This document shows positions 8,100 to 15,902 of a DNA stretch of 64,000 nt, in pieces. The notes under the pieces were generated by a model. The model worked only from the letters and a program-made list of their open reading frames with translations, ran no database searches and had not been told where the DNA came from. Origin of the DNA: Verrucomicrobiaceae bacterium (lineage in GTDB: Bacteria > Verrucomicrobiota > Verrucomicrobiia > Verrucomicrobiales > Verrucomicrobiaceae). The stretch covers positions 62,001 through 126,000 of the forward strand of contig JAIXOU010000122.1 of assembly GCA_027486585.1 (NCBI GenBank), read 5' to 3'. A program made the position numbers and the translations under genes. Within the stretch, counting starts at the first letter, position 1. Each line of letters begins with the position of its first letter.

Positions 8100-8897
8100 A
8101 TGGCAATGCGGAAAAACTGGACGCGCGATGAGCTTCTCATCGCACTCAACATCTATCACAAACTCAATTTTGGTCAGTTGCATGCGAGGCAGCCTGTGAT
8201 CGTGAATCTTGCGGAAAAAATGGGCCGTGGAGCCAATAGTTTGGCAATGAAGTTGAACAATCTGGCATCACTTGATCCAGTTTTAAAATTGCGTGGCATC
8301 CAAGGTCTGTCTGGAGCCAGCGCTTTGGATCAGTCGGTTTGGAATGAGTTTCATCTTGATCTTAACGAAACCATTCCAGCCAGTGAAGAGGCGTTGAGGC
8401 AGTTGTTTGCGGCTGGTGAATCCACAGTGGTCGAGGTGCTGCCCAAAGAGGGAGTGAAGGTGAAAAAAGCTCCACCTCATGGCCCCACTGAGTTTTTGGC
8501 ATCCACGAAGCAGCGGCGCGGGCAGGAGTTCTTCCGTGATGCGGTGCTGAATAACTTTGGCGGTCGCTGCGGGGTAACACAGCTTGCTCTACGCGAGCTT
8601 TTAGTGGCCTCGCACATCCTGCCGTGGGGCATGAATGAAAAAGAACGGCTGAATGTTCGCAATGGGCTCGCGCTGTCCCGACTGTATGACGCTGCGTTTG
8701 ATCGTGGTCTGATTGCCTTCGATGAAAATCTGAAGCTTCTTCTATCCAACCGACTGAAACTAGAGCTGCCCCAGCGAGCCGTTGCCGAGAGCTTCGCCGC
8801 CTACGCTGGGCAATGCTTGATTTTGCCCAATGATGCCACTTTACCCGATCTCGCATTTCTTTCTGAACATCGGGCAAAGATATTCAGCCAATCATAG
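8100..8897 (+). CDS. HNH endonuclease (HNH_2-type, restriction endonuclease-like)
   Basis: 265 residues. The N-terminal part (WTRDELLIALNIYHKLNFGQ, MGRGANSLAMKLNNLASLDP) is the DNA-recognition-like domain usual in this family. The C-terminal part is an HNH_2 nuclease fold: FFRDAVLNNFGGRCGVTQ, then LLVASHILPWGMNEKERLNV with the catalytic His, and NGLALSRLYDAAFDRGLIAF. Length and domain order match HNH proteins annotated as putative restriction endonucleases. It stands alone without a methyltransferase, so it could be a solitary modification-dependent enzyme or the survivor of a lost system. Confidence 0.8.
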   Translation: MAMRKNWTRDELLIALNIYHKLNFGQLHARQPVIVNLAEKMGRGANSLAMKLNNLASLDPVLKLRGIQGLSGASALDQSVWNEFHLDLNETIPASEEALRQLFAAGESTVVEVLPKEGVKVKKAPPHGPTEFLASTKQRRGQEFFRDAVLNNFGGRCGVTQLALRELLVASHILPWGMNEKERLNVRNGLALSRLYDAAFDRGLIAFDENLKLLLSNRLKLELPQRAVAESFAAYAGQCLILPNDATLPDLAFLSEHRAKIFSQS

Positions 8898-9288
8898 CTG
8901 TATGCCTCGCTGAAGAAGGCGGTTGAGCTTGGATGAAGGCGGTTGGAGGGGTTTCACTTTGGCTGCCGCTGCACTATCCAAAGGTGGATCACGTGTTAGG
9001 CGGAGAGTTTGGGGCACTGGGAGGGACTGGAGGCGATGGCGGACTTGAAATTGCCGTAGCCGATGCTGGCGGTGGTGTTGCAGGACTCGGGCTTGCTGGA
9101 TGCTTTTCGTGCCATTGAGGGAATTAAGCCTATGAGAGCGGACGGTGAGACCGATGGCATGCAAAGAGGAAGTGAAGGGTGAAAAATGGAGCGATGCCGT
9201 ATCCCTTGTTGAGACTAGGGGCCGGATTCTTGAGAATTGAGGGCTTTGTTGAGACGCGGAGGGTGGATGTTGAGATTCACCGACTGAC
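8898..9288. other. Gene-free, G-rich spacer before the 21-bp array
   Basis: No convincing gene on either strand. The DNA is G-rich on the plus strand, with short internal repetitions (AAGGCGGTTG occurs twice near 8917-8949). It connects the HNH gene to the 21-bp-period array. Confidence 0.5.
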
Positions 9289-9770
9289 ATGAGCCTAAAT
9301 CTGACGGATTTAGGCGAAAGTTAGCAGGATTTGCCCGAAAATCAGCTGGGCGGGTGCGAAGGTTCGCAGGGATTTGGGAAATGTTTGACGGGATCGCGTG
9401 AAAAGGAGATGGAACTTGGGGCAAGTTCGCTGGGAGTGAGCGGAAAACAGACGGACTCGATGAAATTCCCTGCGGTGGTGTGCCTGTGTTTATTGACTTG
9501 GCTGAGATCCCGACGGACTTGGGCGAAAGTCTGACGAACCTGCGCGTAAGTCCGTCGGATGTGGGCAGAGATCTGATGAACTTGGATAAGCATCCAGCGA
9601 CTCTGAGGGAAAATCAAATGACCGCTGCTGTGTTCCGAAGAACTTGGAACGAAATCCTGCCGACTTGCGCAAGATACTGATGGATCTGTCGCTGAATCCA
9701 GCGGTGACGGGGGAAGAGCTTACCTTGGACCCTGAGGCCTTTAATCATCGGCTGCTGAAAACGAGTCGGA
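9289..9770 (+). repeat. Degenerate tandem array with 21-bp period (about 23 units), array 1
   Basis: Cutting the DNA every 21 bases from 9289 keeps a conserved core in register (TGGGCGAAA, four to five variable bases, then TGACGGA), with two single-base shifts near units 6 and 17. Because 21 bp is seven codons, open frames on both strands read as heptads. The best plus frame gives LGESLTN, LRVSPSD, VGRDLMN, LDKHPAT in succession (about 9498-9610). The frame from the ATG at 9289 (MSLNLTDLGES) meets a TAG after 11 codons, so the array is either a decayed gene or non-coding. It is related to array 2 at 34500-34760, which runs the other way. Confidence 0.75.
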
Positions 9771-9879
9771 AACCCTTCTGAAACCAAGCCCTGGTGCAAC
9801 TCAACGATCTTCCATTCCCTTTTCTGACTAAGCGGTAGCAGTGAGCAAAACAGCAGCACTCAGCGTGCCAATGTTTGGC

Positions 9880-10120
9880 AACTCTAGTTCCCTAGACCCG
9901 CCCAGCGCGGCGTGAATGTCGGCCCATCCGCCACGTTCCCTAGCTTCGCACATGCAGCGATCTCGGCTCCAAATGCTCCATCGCCACAAACCGCTCCAAC
10001 CCCGCCTCCGCCGGCTCACAGGTCTCAGCGCAGTTCTCCACCACGTCTCCAAAGCGAACACGCTTCCAGCCTTTGCGGTCAAAGAGCGGGAGTTCCAACC
10101 AAAGAGGGTTGGGCTGGAGG
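9880..10120 (-). pseudogene. N-terminal remnant of a type I restriction specificity subunit (HsdS)
   Basis: Read on the minus strand, 10080-9943 gives RKGWKRVRFGDVVENCAETC and AGLERFVAMEHLEPRSLHVR, the signature start of an HsdS target-recognition domain. A TAG then stops the frame at 9942-9940, but a one-base shift restores LGNVADGPTFTPRWAG, which continues the HsdS homology. Everything after that is missing and replaced by unrelated DNA. HsdS would direct a type I restriction-modification complex, and no hsdM or hsdR is present. The remnant lies directly downstream of the AbiE-type pair. Confidence 0.65.
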
Positions 10121-10145
10121 TTGGTCGGTCATGTGAGTGTGGCGG

Positions 10146-10994
10146 TCATTCTTGGGCGGCTTTGAGCAGTTGGGCGGCTGCGTCCACCATGTCCTGACAA
10201 AGCGTGGTGCGGAGGAAGCGAGAGTCTTCGGATTCGCCTGATTGAGCCTGCCCGAAAACGAAGTGACTCGCCTTCACCGGACCGGGTGAGGTTTCCGTTT
10301 GGAAGTGCTCCTGCAACGTGCGCATGGCATCTGTGCAGGCGGGATTGCCCACACGGACTTCCTCTGCAAAGGCGGCAAAGGCAGCGGCGCTCCCGCCGTC
10401 GTAGTGACGCAGGGTGTAGAGGATGTCGAAGGCGTCCTTGGGCTGCTGACGGTCGCAGAAGGCGCGGAGCTTGAGCGCGAGGAAGGGGCCGACTTCGCAG
10501 ACGCGGGCCACGAGTTTTTGATCCGCTCCGTGGAGGTCCACTCCCGTTACTTCGATGGATCGGGCCGTGGCCAGGGCGCGGTTCACGCCGGGCATGATGC
10601 TCGCGGTGATGTCCTCGACCTGTGCCGATCCACTGGTGCGCGGCGGGCGCTCGACGAGGAAGTCCACGTAGATGGGGAAATCGCCGATGGTCTTTTCCAG
10701 CCGGGCCGGGTGCTTTTCACTTCTCTTGAAGCCTTGGCCCGCGAGTTCCCAAAACAGGCTTCCGTATTGCCCGGAGCCAGCGGCCAGAGCGATGCCGAGA
10801 TCGACATCGAGCGTGGCCGGACGCGGCAGACTGCGGTGCTGGGTGAGGTCTCCACAAAGATATTTGGGAACAAGGCCACCCACAAGCACGAGATCGCCAT
10901 GCCATGAGCCGAGCGTTGACCACAGGGTTAGAAAAGCGCTCTCTGCGAGGGCGGTGTAACGCGGATCGTATTCGCTGTAGGTCTCGTATTTCAT
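10146..10994 (-). CDS. AbiEii-like nucleotidyltransferase toxin (type IV toxin-antitoxin)
   Basis: 282 residues from the ATG at 10994, which overlaps the upstream gene's stop as ATGA, a strong sign of translational coupling. The N-terminal half has a minimal nucleotidyltransferase fold: LVLVGGLVPKYL supplies the GG motif and RPATLDVDLGIAL the Asp-x-Asp metal ligands, as in AbiEii/MenT-like enzymes. Such toxins transfer nucleotides to target RNAs and cause growth arrest or abortive infection. The C-terminal half is helical and unclassified. The partner gene encodes the AbiEi-like antitoxin. Mechanism and phage range are inferred only from the family. Confidence 0.72.
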   Translation of the reverse strand: MKYETYSEYDPRYTALAESAFLTLWSTLGSWHGDLVLVGGLVPKYLCGDLTQHRSLPRPATLDVDLGIALAAGSGQYGSLFWELAGQGFKRSEKHPARLEKTIGDFPIYVDFLVERPPRTSGSAQVEDITASIMPGVNRALATARSIEVTGVDLHGADQKLVARVCEVGPFLALKLRAFCDRQQPKDAFDILYTLRHYDGGSAAAFAAFAEEVRVGNPACTDAMRTLQEHFQTETSPGPVKASHFVFGQAQSGESEDSRFLRTTLCQDMVDAAAQLLKAAQE

Positions 10995-12049
10995 GGTCTG
11001 CAGAATCCCTCCCATTCCCGCAGTGCCGCGGCGGCCTCCGGTCCGCGGAGTCCGGTGCGTTTGAGGTCGAGGTAGATTTGAGCATCTGTGACGAGCGTTA
11101 GACCGCTGCGCGTCTGCGTCTCGGTCAGGATGCCCTCGTCATCCGAGACATGCAGCCAGAGTTTCCCCCCTTCGGTGACCTGACGGAGTCCAAGTTGCTC
11201 CACTGTCGCCGCGTCAGGAAGGCGTTCGACATAAGCGGAGCAGACCACCGGTTCCGTGTAGGGATGCCGGGTCCATGCGGCGGTCCACTGAGTGAAGGCG
11301 AGAGGAATTTTTTCTGCGGCAGCCCATTGTTGGAGGCGTTGCGCAATCTCCTGCGGCGGGCCGAAGTAACCAGCATAGGTCGTGGTGCGCGTGCGTTTCG
11401 GGAAATGGTCCGACTCCACCCACTCATTGAGCAACCCATGCCAGTCGCGCAGCCGGAACTCACGGGCACTGGTCTTCACCAAGAGCCCCTGACTGATGAG
11501 GTGCTGCACAATCCGTGAGACAAGGCCGGAGCTAGCCTTGGTGCGAGGCACGATTTCCGCCTGCGTCCAAGTGCGGTCCCGATCCGTGAGTAGGCACCGG
11601 ACAATGCGGGCGCTCTTACCAACGAAGATGTTTCGCGGCTCCAATTCGTAGCTGAATGAGCGGCCCGGCAGCGGACGGCGATCCACCAGCAGACCGGGAG
11701 CGCGAAGCCAACAGCGACCATTGAGGTCGATGGCAGCAATGCCATGTTCCTTGCAAGCCGCCACGATACGCGAGGACAACTCGGGAGCGACAATTAGAGG
11801 TCGCAAAGAGGAGGGAGATCCACTGAGGTTTTCCAGCCACGGCAGGCTGGGCTTGAGTTCATAGACTGGATGAAAGGCAAACCTTTGGTTATCCAGTTCC
11901 AATTCTACATGGTCGAGGCGCTGCCAGTCTCCGCCGGGCGGCAGGTGCCAGCGCAAATCAGGGTCCTCGGGCAGGAACTCCCGGAAATGGAGGGCCAGCT
12001 CGCTTTCGTGGCGGATAGTTGCGCCTTTACTGGAATCAAGCGTCTTCAT
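10991..12049 (-). CDS. AbiEi-like antitoxin/transcriptional regulator (type IV toxin-antitoxin)
   Basis: 352 residues. The central part has a winged-helix signature (DRTWTQAEIVPRTKASSGLV then SRIVQHLISQGLLVKTSARE), preceded by a domain containing IAAIDLNGRCWLRAPGLLVD. The C-terminal region (WTAAWTRHPYTEPVVCSAYV...) resembles the large AbiEi family regulators. The gene overlaps the nucleotidyltransferase gene by 4 nt, the usual antitoxin-first order. AbiEi proteins bind inverted repeats in their own promoter; a matching inverted repeat lies 21-54 nt upstream of this ATG (12070-12103). Antitoxin function is inferred from family and context. Confidence 0.7.
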   Translation of the reverse strand: MKTLDSSKGATIRHESELALHFREFLPEDPDLRWHLPPGGDWQRLDHVELELDNQRFAFHPVYELKPSLPWLENLSGSPSSLRPLIVAPELSSRIVAACKEHGIAAIDLNGRCWLRAPGLLVDRRPLPGRSFSYELEPRNIFVGKSARIVRCLLTDRDRTWTQAEIVPRTKASSGLVSRIVQHLISQGLLVKTSAREFRLRDWHGLLNEWVESDHFPKRTRTTTYAGYFGPPQEIAQRLQQWAAAEKIPLAFTQWTAAWTRHPYTEPVVCSAYVERLPDAATVEQLGLRQVTEGGKLWLHVSDDEGILTETQTRSGLTLVTDAQIYLDLKRTGLRGPEAAAALREWEGFCRP

Positions 12050-12069
12050 TGTTGGGTGAAGATGCTTTG

Positions 12070-12103
12070 TTTCAGTGAAAATGCGAGTAAATTAACACTG
12101 AAA
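12070..12103 (-). promoter_or_regulatory. Candidate AbiEi operator: 8-bp inverted repeat
   Basis: A perfect inverted repeat TTTCAGTG-N18-CACTGAAA ends 21 bp before the antitoxin start codon, within an AT-rich stretch that should hold its promoter. A second smaller inverted repeat (TTACT-ACCA-AGTAA) lies about 10-25 bp further upstream. AbiEi antitoxins are known to repress their own operon by binding inverted repeats, so autoregulation is the simplest reading. Confidence 0.5.
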
Positions 12104-12129
12104 GCCATTATTTTTACTTGGTAGTAAGA

Positions 12130-12424
12130 ATGAAGGTTTTGGGTAAACCAATTCATATTCCCAAGGCAGCAAGGGATTTTCTGGCCACTTGGCTGCTCTG
12201 AAACCACTTTGTAAGCGCCTTCGGAAGCGCCGTGGTCGCACTCTCGGTGCGGCATCCGTTTGCGCCTGCGTTTCTCCGCCGACAAACAGCGGGATGCTCA
12301 GGTTCCCTTCCTTCGCCCGGATTTCCTCAATGGGCACAAGGCGGCTAAAGCCGAAGCCACTTTCCAAGCCCCAGAGCGGCAGAACCAAGAAAAGCTCCTT
12401 CTTCGCAATAACGGCAACGCAATC
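12130..12424. other. Gene-free stretch with short hairpin repeats
   Basis: No convincing gene. It contains GGCTAAAGCCGAAGCC-type inverted sequences like those between the two dispersed repeat copies downstream; I take it as a repeat-rich spacer. Confidence 0.45.
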
Positions 12425-12752
12425 GGACGCGGCGCTATTAGGTCGCCCTTTCAGGGCTCGGATGTCTTTGCTTGGCAACCCCAGGGCGCTGCCCTGGGCT
12501 GCGATAGACCGTCCCGTTGGGACTCCAAGCCCCAGACGGCAGAACCAAGAACCTACGATGCATTTCGGCTGAAGCCGAAGCGACTTAGGGACGCGGCGCT
12601 ATTAGGTCGCCCCTTCAGGGCTCGGATGTTTTTGCTTGGCAACCCCAGGGCGCTGCCCTGGGCTGCGATAGAGCGTCCCGTTGGGACTCCAAGCCCCAGA
12701 CGGTAGAACAACGAACCTACGATGCATTTCGGCTGAAGCCGAAGCCAGTTTC
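12425..12752 (+). repeat. Dispersed repeat copies B and C as a ~164-bp tandem duplication
   Basis: Two near-identical units (12425-12588 and 12589-12752). Each has GACGCGGCGCTATTAGGTCG, a CCAGGGCGCTGCCCTGG hairpin and CGTTGGGACTCCAAGCCCC, then ACGATGCATTTCGGCTGAAG. The first ~110 bp of each match copy A at 4746-4857 in the opposite orientation. Frames through it read as low-value peptides and are not taken as genes. Confidence 0.85.
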
Positions 12753-12771
12753 TCCAACCACCGCCAACGAC

Positions 12772-12910
12772 TAAGAACAAAGCACCAAGAACAAAGAACG
12801 CTCAGCCTCTTCGCAACAACTGCAAACAACCGCCAACGATTGCAAACAACCGCCAACGACTACGAACAAAGCACCAAGAACGAAGAACGAAGAACGAAGA
12901 ACGCTCAACT
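12772..12910. repeat. Degenerate heptamer repeat (AGAACAA/AGAACGA/AACCGCC-type)
   Basis: Successive 7-bp units such as AGAACAA, AGCACCA and AGAACGA, then mixed units with CAAACAACCGCCAACGA, ending in three GAACGAA copies. It resembles the heptamer block at 4983-5107 and ends about 40 bp before the 3' end of the methyltransferase gene. Confidence 0.7.
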
Positions 12911-12950
12911 TCTTCTTTCCCCTGCTACGTGCCTGGTGAAGCGCTCTGTT

Positions 12951-14000
12951 TTACTTCCGGCGTTTCCGCTGCATTTGCACGACGGCCTTGGGTTTGCTGC
13001 CGTGGAGAACTTTGAAGCCGCCGGACTCGATCACTTTGCTGACGTGTTCAAAGGTCTCGCCCATGAGGTTCTCATAAGGGAGGTGTTTGTTGGCCACGAG
13101 CCAGAGATCACCGCCGGTGCGCAGGCCGCTGGCGGCTGAGGTGATGAATTTCAGACCGAGCATGGGGTCGGCGTCGCGACCGTCATGAAAGGGTGGGTTC
13201 ATGACGATGGTGTCATAGAGCGCTTTGCCGAGACCTGCGGTGACGTCCCGCCAGTGCAGTCGGGGACGCACGTGAGTGGGGATAAGGCCCAGATTTCGGC
13301 GGGCGCATTCCAGGCCCACGGCATCGGCTTCATAGCAGTCGAGGGTGCGAATGTTCGGGCAGTGGCGGAGCAAGTAGTCACTGAGAAAGCCCCAACTGCA
13401 GCCGAGATCGGCGATGGCACCACTGAGATTGACGGGCAGGTGCTCGGTGAGGAGCTTGGAGCCGGCGTCGATTTCGTCCCAGTGGAACAGGCCGGGTGCT
13501 GACCAGAAGCGGCCATCAATGACGCGGCGCATGGCGGCGGCTTCTTTCCAGGCGGTGAGTTGATCGGTTTTCCAGGGTTGGGTTTTGGTGGTCCAAAAGA
13601 CGCGGCTGTGATGTTTAGACACCGTCTGCACGCTGCCACAAACTTCAGCGAGTGCCTGCTCTGTGCGCTTGGCACCCCAGTCATTGTGCAGCGCCACAAT
13701 CAGGGTGCCGCCATCGGCCAGGTGATCGTAGGCGCGGGCGACATCGGCCAGGACGGTCTCGCGCTGACGATCTGGCAGCAGTAGGACGGTGTCAAAAACA
13801 CCGCTGACCTCGCGCTGAGGATTCAGCTCGGCGTTCTCAAGCGCCACTGACCGTGGTTTCCAGGTCTGCTCGCAGGTCAATCTGCCTGCGAAGCGAGCCA
13901 GTGCAGGACTGGGCTGAGCGCGAAGAAACAGCACGCTGCCGCTTTCACCGAGTTCGGGCTGAGTTTCCAGAATGTAGGAGAGGGCGTCTAAAGCGTGCAT
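12951..14000 (-). CDS. Class I SAM methyltransferase, RsmC/RlmG-like (rRNA guanine-N2)
   Basis: 349 residues from the ATG at 14000. A longer frame would add 37 residues of unlikely composition. It has the two-domain plan of RsmC and RlmG: a degenerate N-terminal methyltransferase-like half (VFDTVLLLPDRQRETVLADV) and a catalytic C-terminal half. The latter carries the SAM-binding IADLGCSWGFLSDYLL, the acidic CYEADAVGL and the catalytic motif VMNPPFHDG. NPPFH is typical of enzymes that methylate the exocyclic amine of guanine in 16S or 23S rRNA. Which rRNA position is modified cannot be read from the sequence. It is in the same direction as the following dehydrogenase gene but 73 nt away. Confidence 0.8.
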   Translation of the reverse strand: MHALDALSYILETQPELGESGSVLFLRAQPSPALARFAGRLTCEQTWKPRSVALENAELNPQREVSGVFDTVLLLPDRQRETVLADVARAYDHLADGGTLIVALHNDWGAKRTEQALAEVCGSVQTVSKHHSRVFWTTKTQPWKTDQLTAWKEAAAMRRVIDGRFWSAPGLFHWDEIDAGSKLLTEHLPVNLSGAIADLGCSWGFLSDYLLRHCPNIRTLDCYEADAVGLECARRNLGLIPTHVRPRLHWRDVTAGLGKALYDTIVMNPPFHDGRDADPMLGLKFITSAASGLRTGGDLWLVANKHLPYENLMGETFEHVSKVIESGGFKVLHGSKPKAVVQMQRKRRK

Positions 14001-14073
14001 CGGTGGGGTAGGGGAGCGGTGGCAGCCACTGGAGGCTGCCTTTGCGCAAAGGTTGCTGGAACTAGGACAGGAG

Positions 14074-15198
14074 TTACGCGACGTCGTAGGTGGCAAGAGC
14101 GGCCACATCAAAGCGGGTCATGCCGACTTCATCAGCGATCTCGTTCAGAGCTTCGACCTCGGCGGTGGTGAAGAGCAGTCCACCAGCCTTTTCCGTATGA
14201 GCCGCGTTTTGAGCTTCGGGTTGGCCGGGGAGCATGCAGCTCTCATTGCCGTGGCCTAAGATGTCGCCGATCACGGCTTTCATGTTTTCGTTAAAGCTGC
14301 GGCCTTTTGCAAACATGCCGCTGCTGATGGCATCTGGATGGATGACCTGGAAGTAGAAGCTGCTGGTGCGTTTTTCATCCGCAGGGAAGGGCTGGCTCTT
14401 CACCTCAGGATGGGCCCCCCCGCCGCGCAGGGTCGGCAGAGAGCCACCAATCATCGCACCCATGACTTCGATGAGCAGAGACAGTCCATACCCTTTGTGC
14501 GCACCGAAGGGGAGCAGCCAGGCGGCTTCGTTCGGGTCAGTGGTCGGATTGCCTGCGGCATCCACGGCTGCGCCTGGAGGTAAAGGTTTGCCTTCACGCT
14601 TCAGCACCTGAACTCGCCCCATGGCGACGGTGGAGGTGGCCCAGTCGATGACGATGGGGAAACCGCAGGCGTCTTGAGTGGGCAGACCCCAGGAGTGTGG
14701 GTTGGTGCCCAGCACGGGGAACTTACCGCCGAAAGGCACGACTTCGCCCAGAGTGGAGGTGCAATTGGTGTAGGCAATGTAGCCTTTCTTGGCGGCATCC
14801 ATCACATAGCCACCGCCCCAGAGGTAGTGGAAGGCATTGTCCACGCTGACTTGGCCGATGCCGTATTTGTCTGCCATCTCCATGCAGCGCTCCATGGCGC
14901 GGAAGGCCACGCTTTGACCGAGCTTCAGATTGCCATCCCAGGCTTCACTGGCAGCGAATTTTTTGTCGATGATCTTGATGTCCGCGCCTGGCTTGCAACC
15001 ACCGGTGGCGCTGCCAAAGAGGTGATCCAGGTGCAGGGCTTTGATGGCATTGTGCGTGCGGATGCCATGGGCGCTGGCCAATTCACAGAAACGAGCCGCG
15101 TCTTCGGCCTCGGCAGCCGTGTATCCACGGTGCAGGTAGGCAGCGCGGACGAGATCATTGTGAAGAGAGGTTGGGACGATGTGGTAGCTGGTGGCCAT
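14074..15198 (-). CDS. Malate/L-lactate dehydrogenase family oxidoreductase (Ldh2)
   Basis: 374 residues from the ATG at 15198. The sequence is a full-length member of the malate/lactate/ureidoglycolate dehydrogenase family (NAD(P)-dependent, a fold unrelated to classical lactate dehydrogenase). Signature blocks are ASAHGIRTHNAIKALHLDHL with the substrate His, VSVDNAFHYLWGGGYV, PFGGKFPVLGTNPHSWGLPT with the cofactor loop, FPIVIDWATSTVAMGRVQV and LPFGAHKGYGLSLLIEVMGA. The family reduces 2-keto acids or oxidises 2-hydroxy acids. The exact substrate is not evident and no pathway partners adjoin. It lies downstream of ogt on the same strand with a 65-nt gap. Confidence 0.85.
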   Translation of the reverse strand: MATSYHIVPTSLHNDLVRAAYLHRGYTAAEAEDAARFCELASAHGIRTHNAIKALHLDHLFGSATGGCKPGADIKIIDKKFAASEAWDGNLKLGQSVAFRAMERCMEMADKYGIGQVSVDNAFHYLWGGGYVMDAAKKGYIAYTNCTSTLGEVVPFGGKFPVLGTNPHSWGLPTQDACGFPIVIDWATSTVAMGRVQVLKREGKPLPPGAAVDAAGNPTTDPNEAAWLLPFGAHKGYGLSLLIEVMGAMIGGSLPTLRGGGAHPEVKSQPFPADEKRTSSFYFQVIHPDAISSGMFAKGRSFNENMKAVIGDILGHGNESCMLPGQPEAQNAAHTEKAGGLLFTTAEVEALNEIADEVGMTRFDVAALATYDVA

Positions 15199-15263
15199 AG
15201 CGGTTGAGACCGTCTGAATGCCGCAGGTTGGCCCGAAATGCCAGCAGGAAGTTACTGGAGAAA

Positions 15264-15782
15264 TCAAACGCTTCCAGATTCATGTGCAGAAGGCTGGAGC
15301 GCCCCCTCATGCTCTAGCAGCCAGCGTTTGCGATCGACCCCGCCTGCGTAACCAGTGAGCAGGCCGCTGCTGCCGATGACACGGTGGCAGGGGACGATGA
15401 GGGAGAGTGGATTCCTGCCGATTGCGGCACCGACCGCGCGGACGGCGTTGGGATGGCCAATTTGCTCGGAGATCTGGGCATAAGTGCGGGTCTGGCCAGA
15501 AGGGATGTTTTTGAGGGCCTCCCAGACTAGCTTATGAAACGCGGTGCCAGTTTGCAGATCGATCTCTGGGAGTACGGCCGGCGGCTGACGATCAAAGTAA
15601 CTGCTGAGCCAAGCGCGGGCGCTGTCAAAGCGTGGGCCGTCATTTTTCTGCCAAGTGTCGGAGTCCGCGGGCCAGTGCTTTTGCTCGGCAAAATAGAGTC
15701 CGCTGAGGCCTCTCTCAGTAGCGGTGAGGGTGATCAGGCCCAGGGGAGATTGGGTTTCTGTGAAGAAGAGGGGCGTTGCCAT
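15264..15782 (-). CDS. ogt: Methylated-DNA--[protein]-cysteine S-methyltransferase
   Basis: 172 residues. The enzyme removes O6-alkyl groups from guanine in DNA by transferring them to its own Cys, which inactivates it. The acceptor motif IVPCHRVIG has Cys132. The preceding [21 protein letters not shown] block with [11 protein letters not shown] is the winged-helix DNA-binding part and its arginine finger. An N-terminal ribonuclease-like domain is present in normal length. Ogt and MGMT cannot be separated cleanly by eye. It is divergent from the ABC-F gene with about 120 bp between them. Confidence 0.9.
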   Translation of the reverse strand: MATPLFFTETQSPLGLITLTATERGLSGLYFAEQKHWPADSDTWQKNDGPRFDSARAWLSSYFDRQPPAVLPEIDLQTGTAFHKLVWEALKNIPSGQTRTYAQISEQIGHPNAVRAVGAAIGRNPLSLIVPCHRVIGSSGLLTGYAGGVDRKRWLLEHEGALQPSAHESGSV

Positions 15783-15902
15783 AGGTGCAGTGGGAGGCTC
15801 GATTCCGCACTGAACTCGGGGTGGGGGGCTTTACCAGAGTTAAATCTGACTGTTTCTTTGGCTTGCATCCTTGTCAGGTTCCGCGCACAGGATGCGCCCC
15901 CC

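Noticed and set aside
7192-8199. Long plus-strand frame (335 codons) opposite the hypothetical gene at 7414-8061
   Set aside because: Its peptide is rich in improbable runs and has no family features, whereas the minus strand reads like a real protein and leads into Vsr homology.
9289-9770. CRISPR array as an explanation for the 21-bp periodicity
   Set aside because: There is no repeat/spacer alternation: units are directly adjacent and all drift, and no cas genes are present.
12189-12706. Several 120-150 codon frames in the repeat region
   Set aside because: They are translations of the dispersed 110-bp repeat and change with each copy; no gene-like features.
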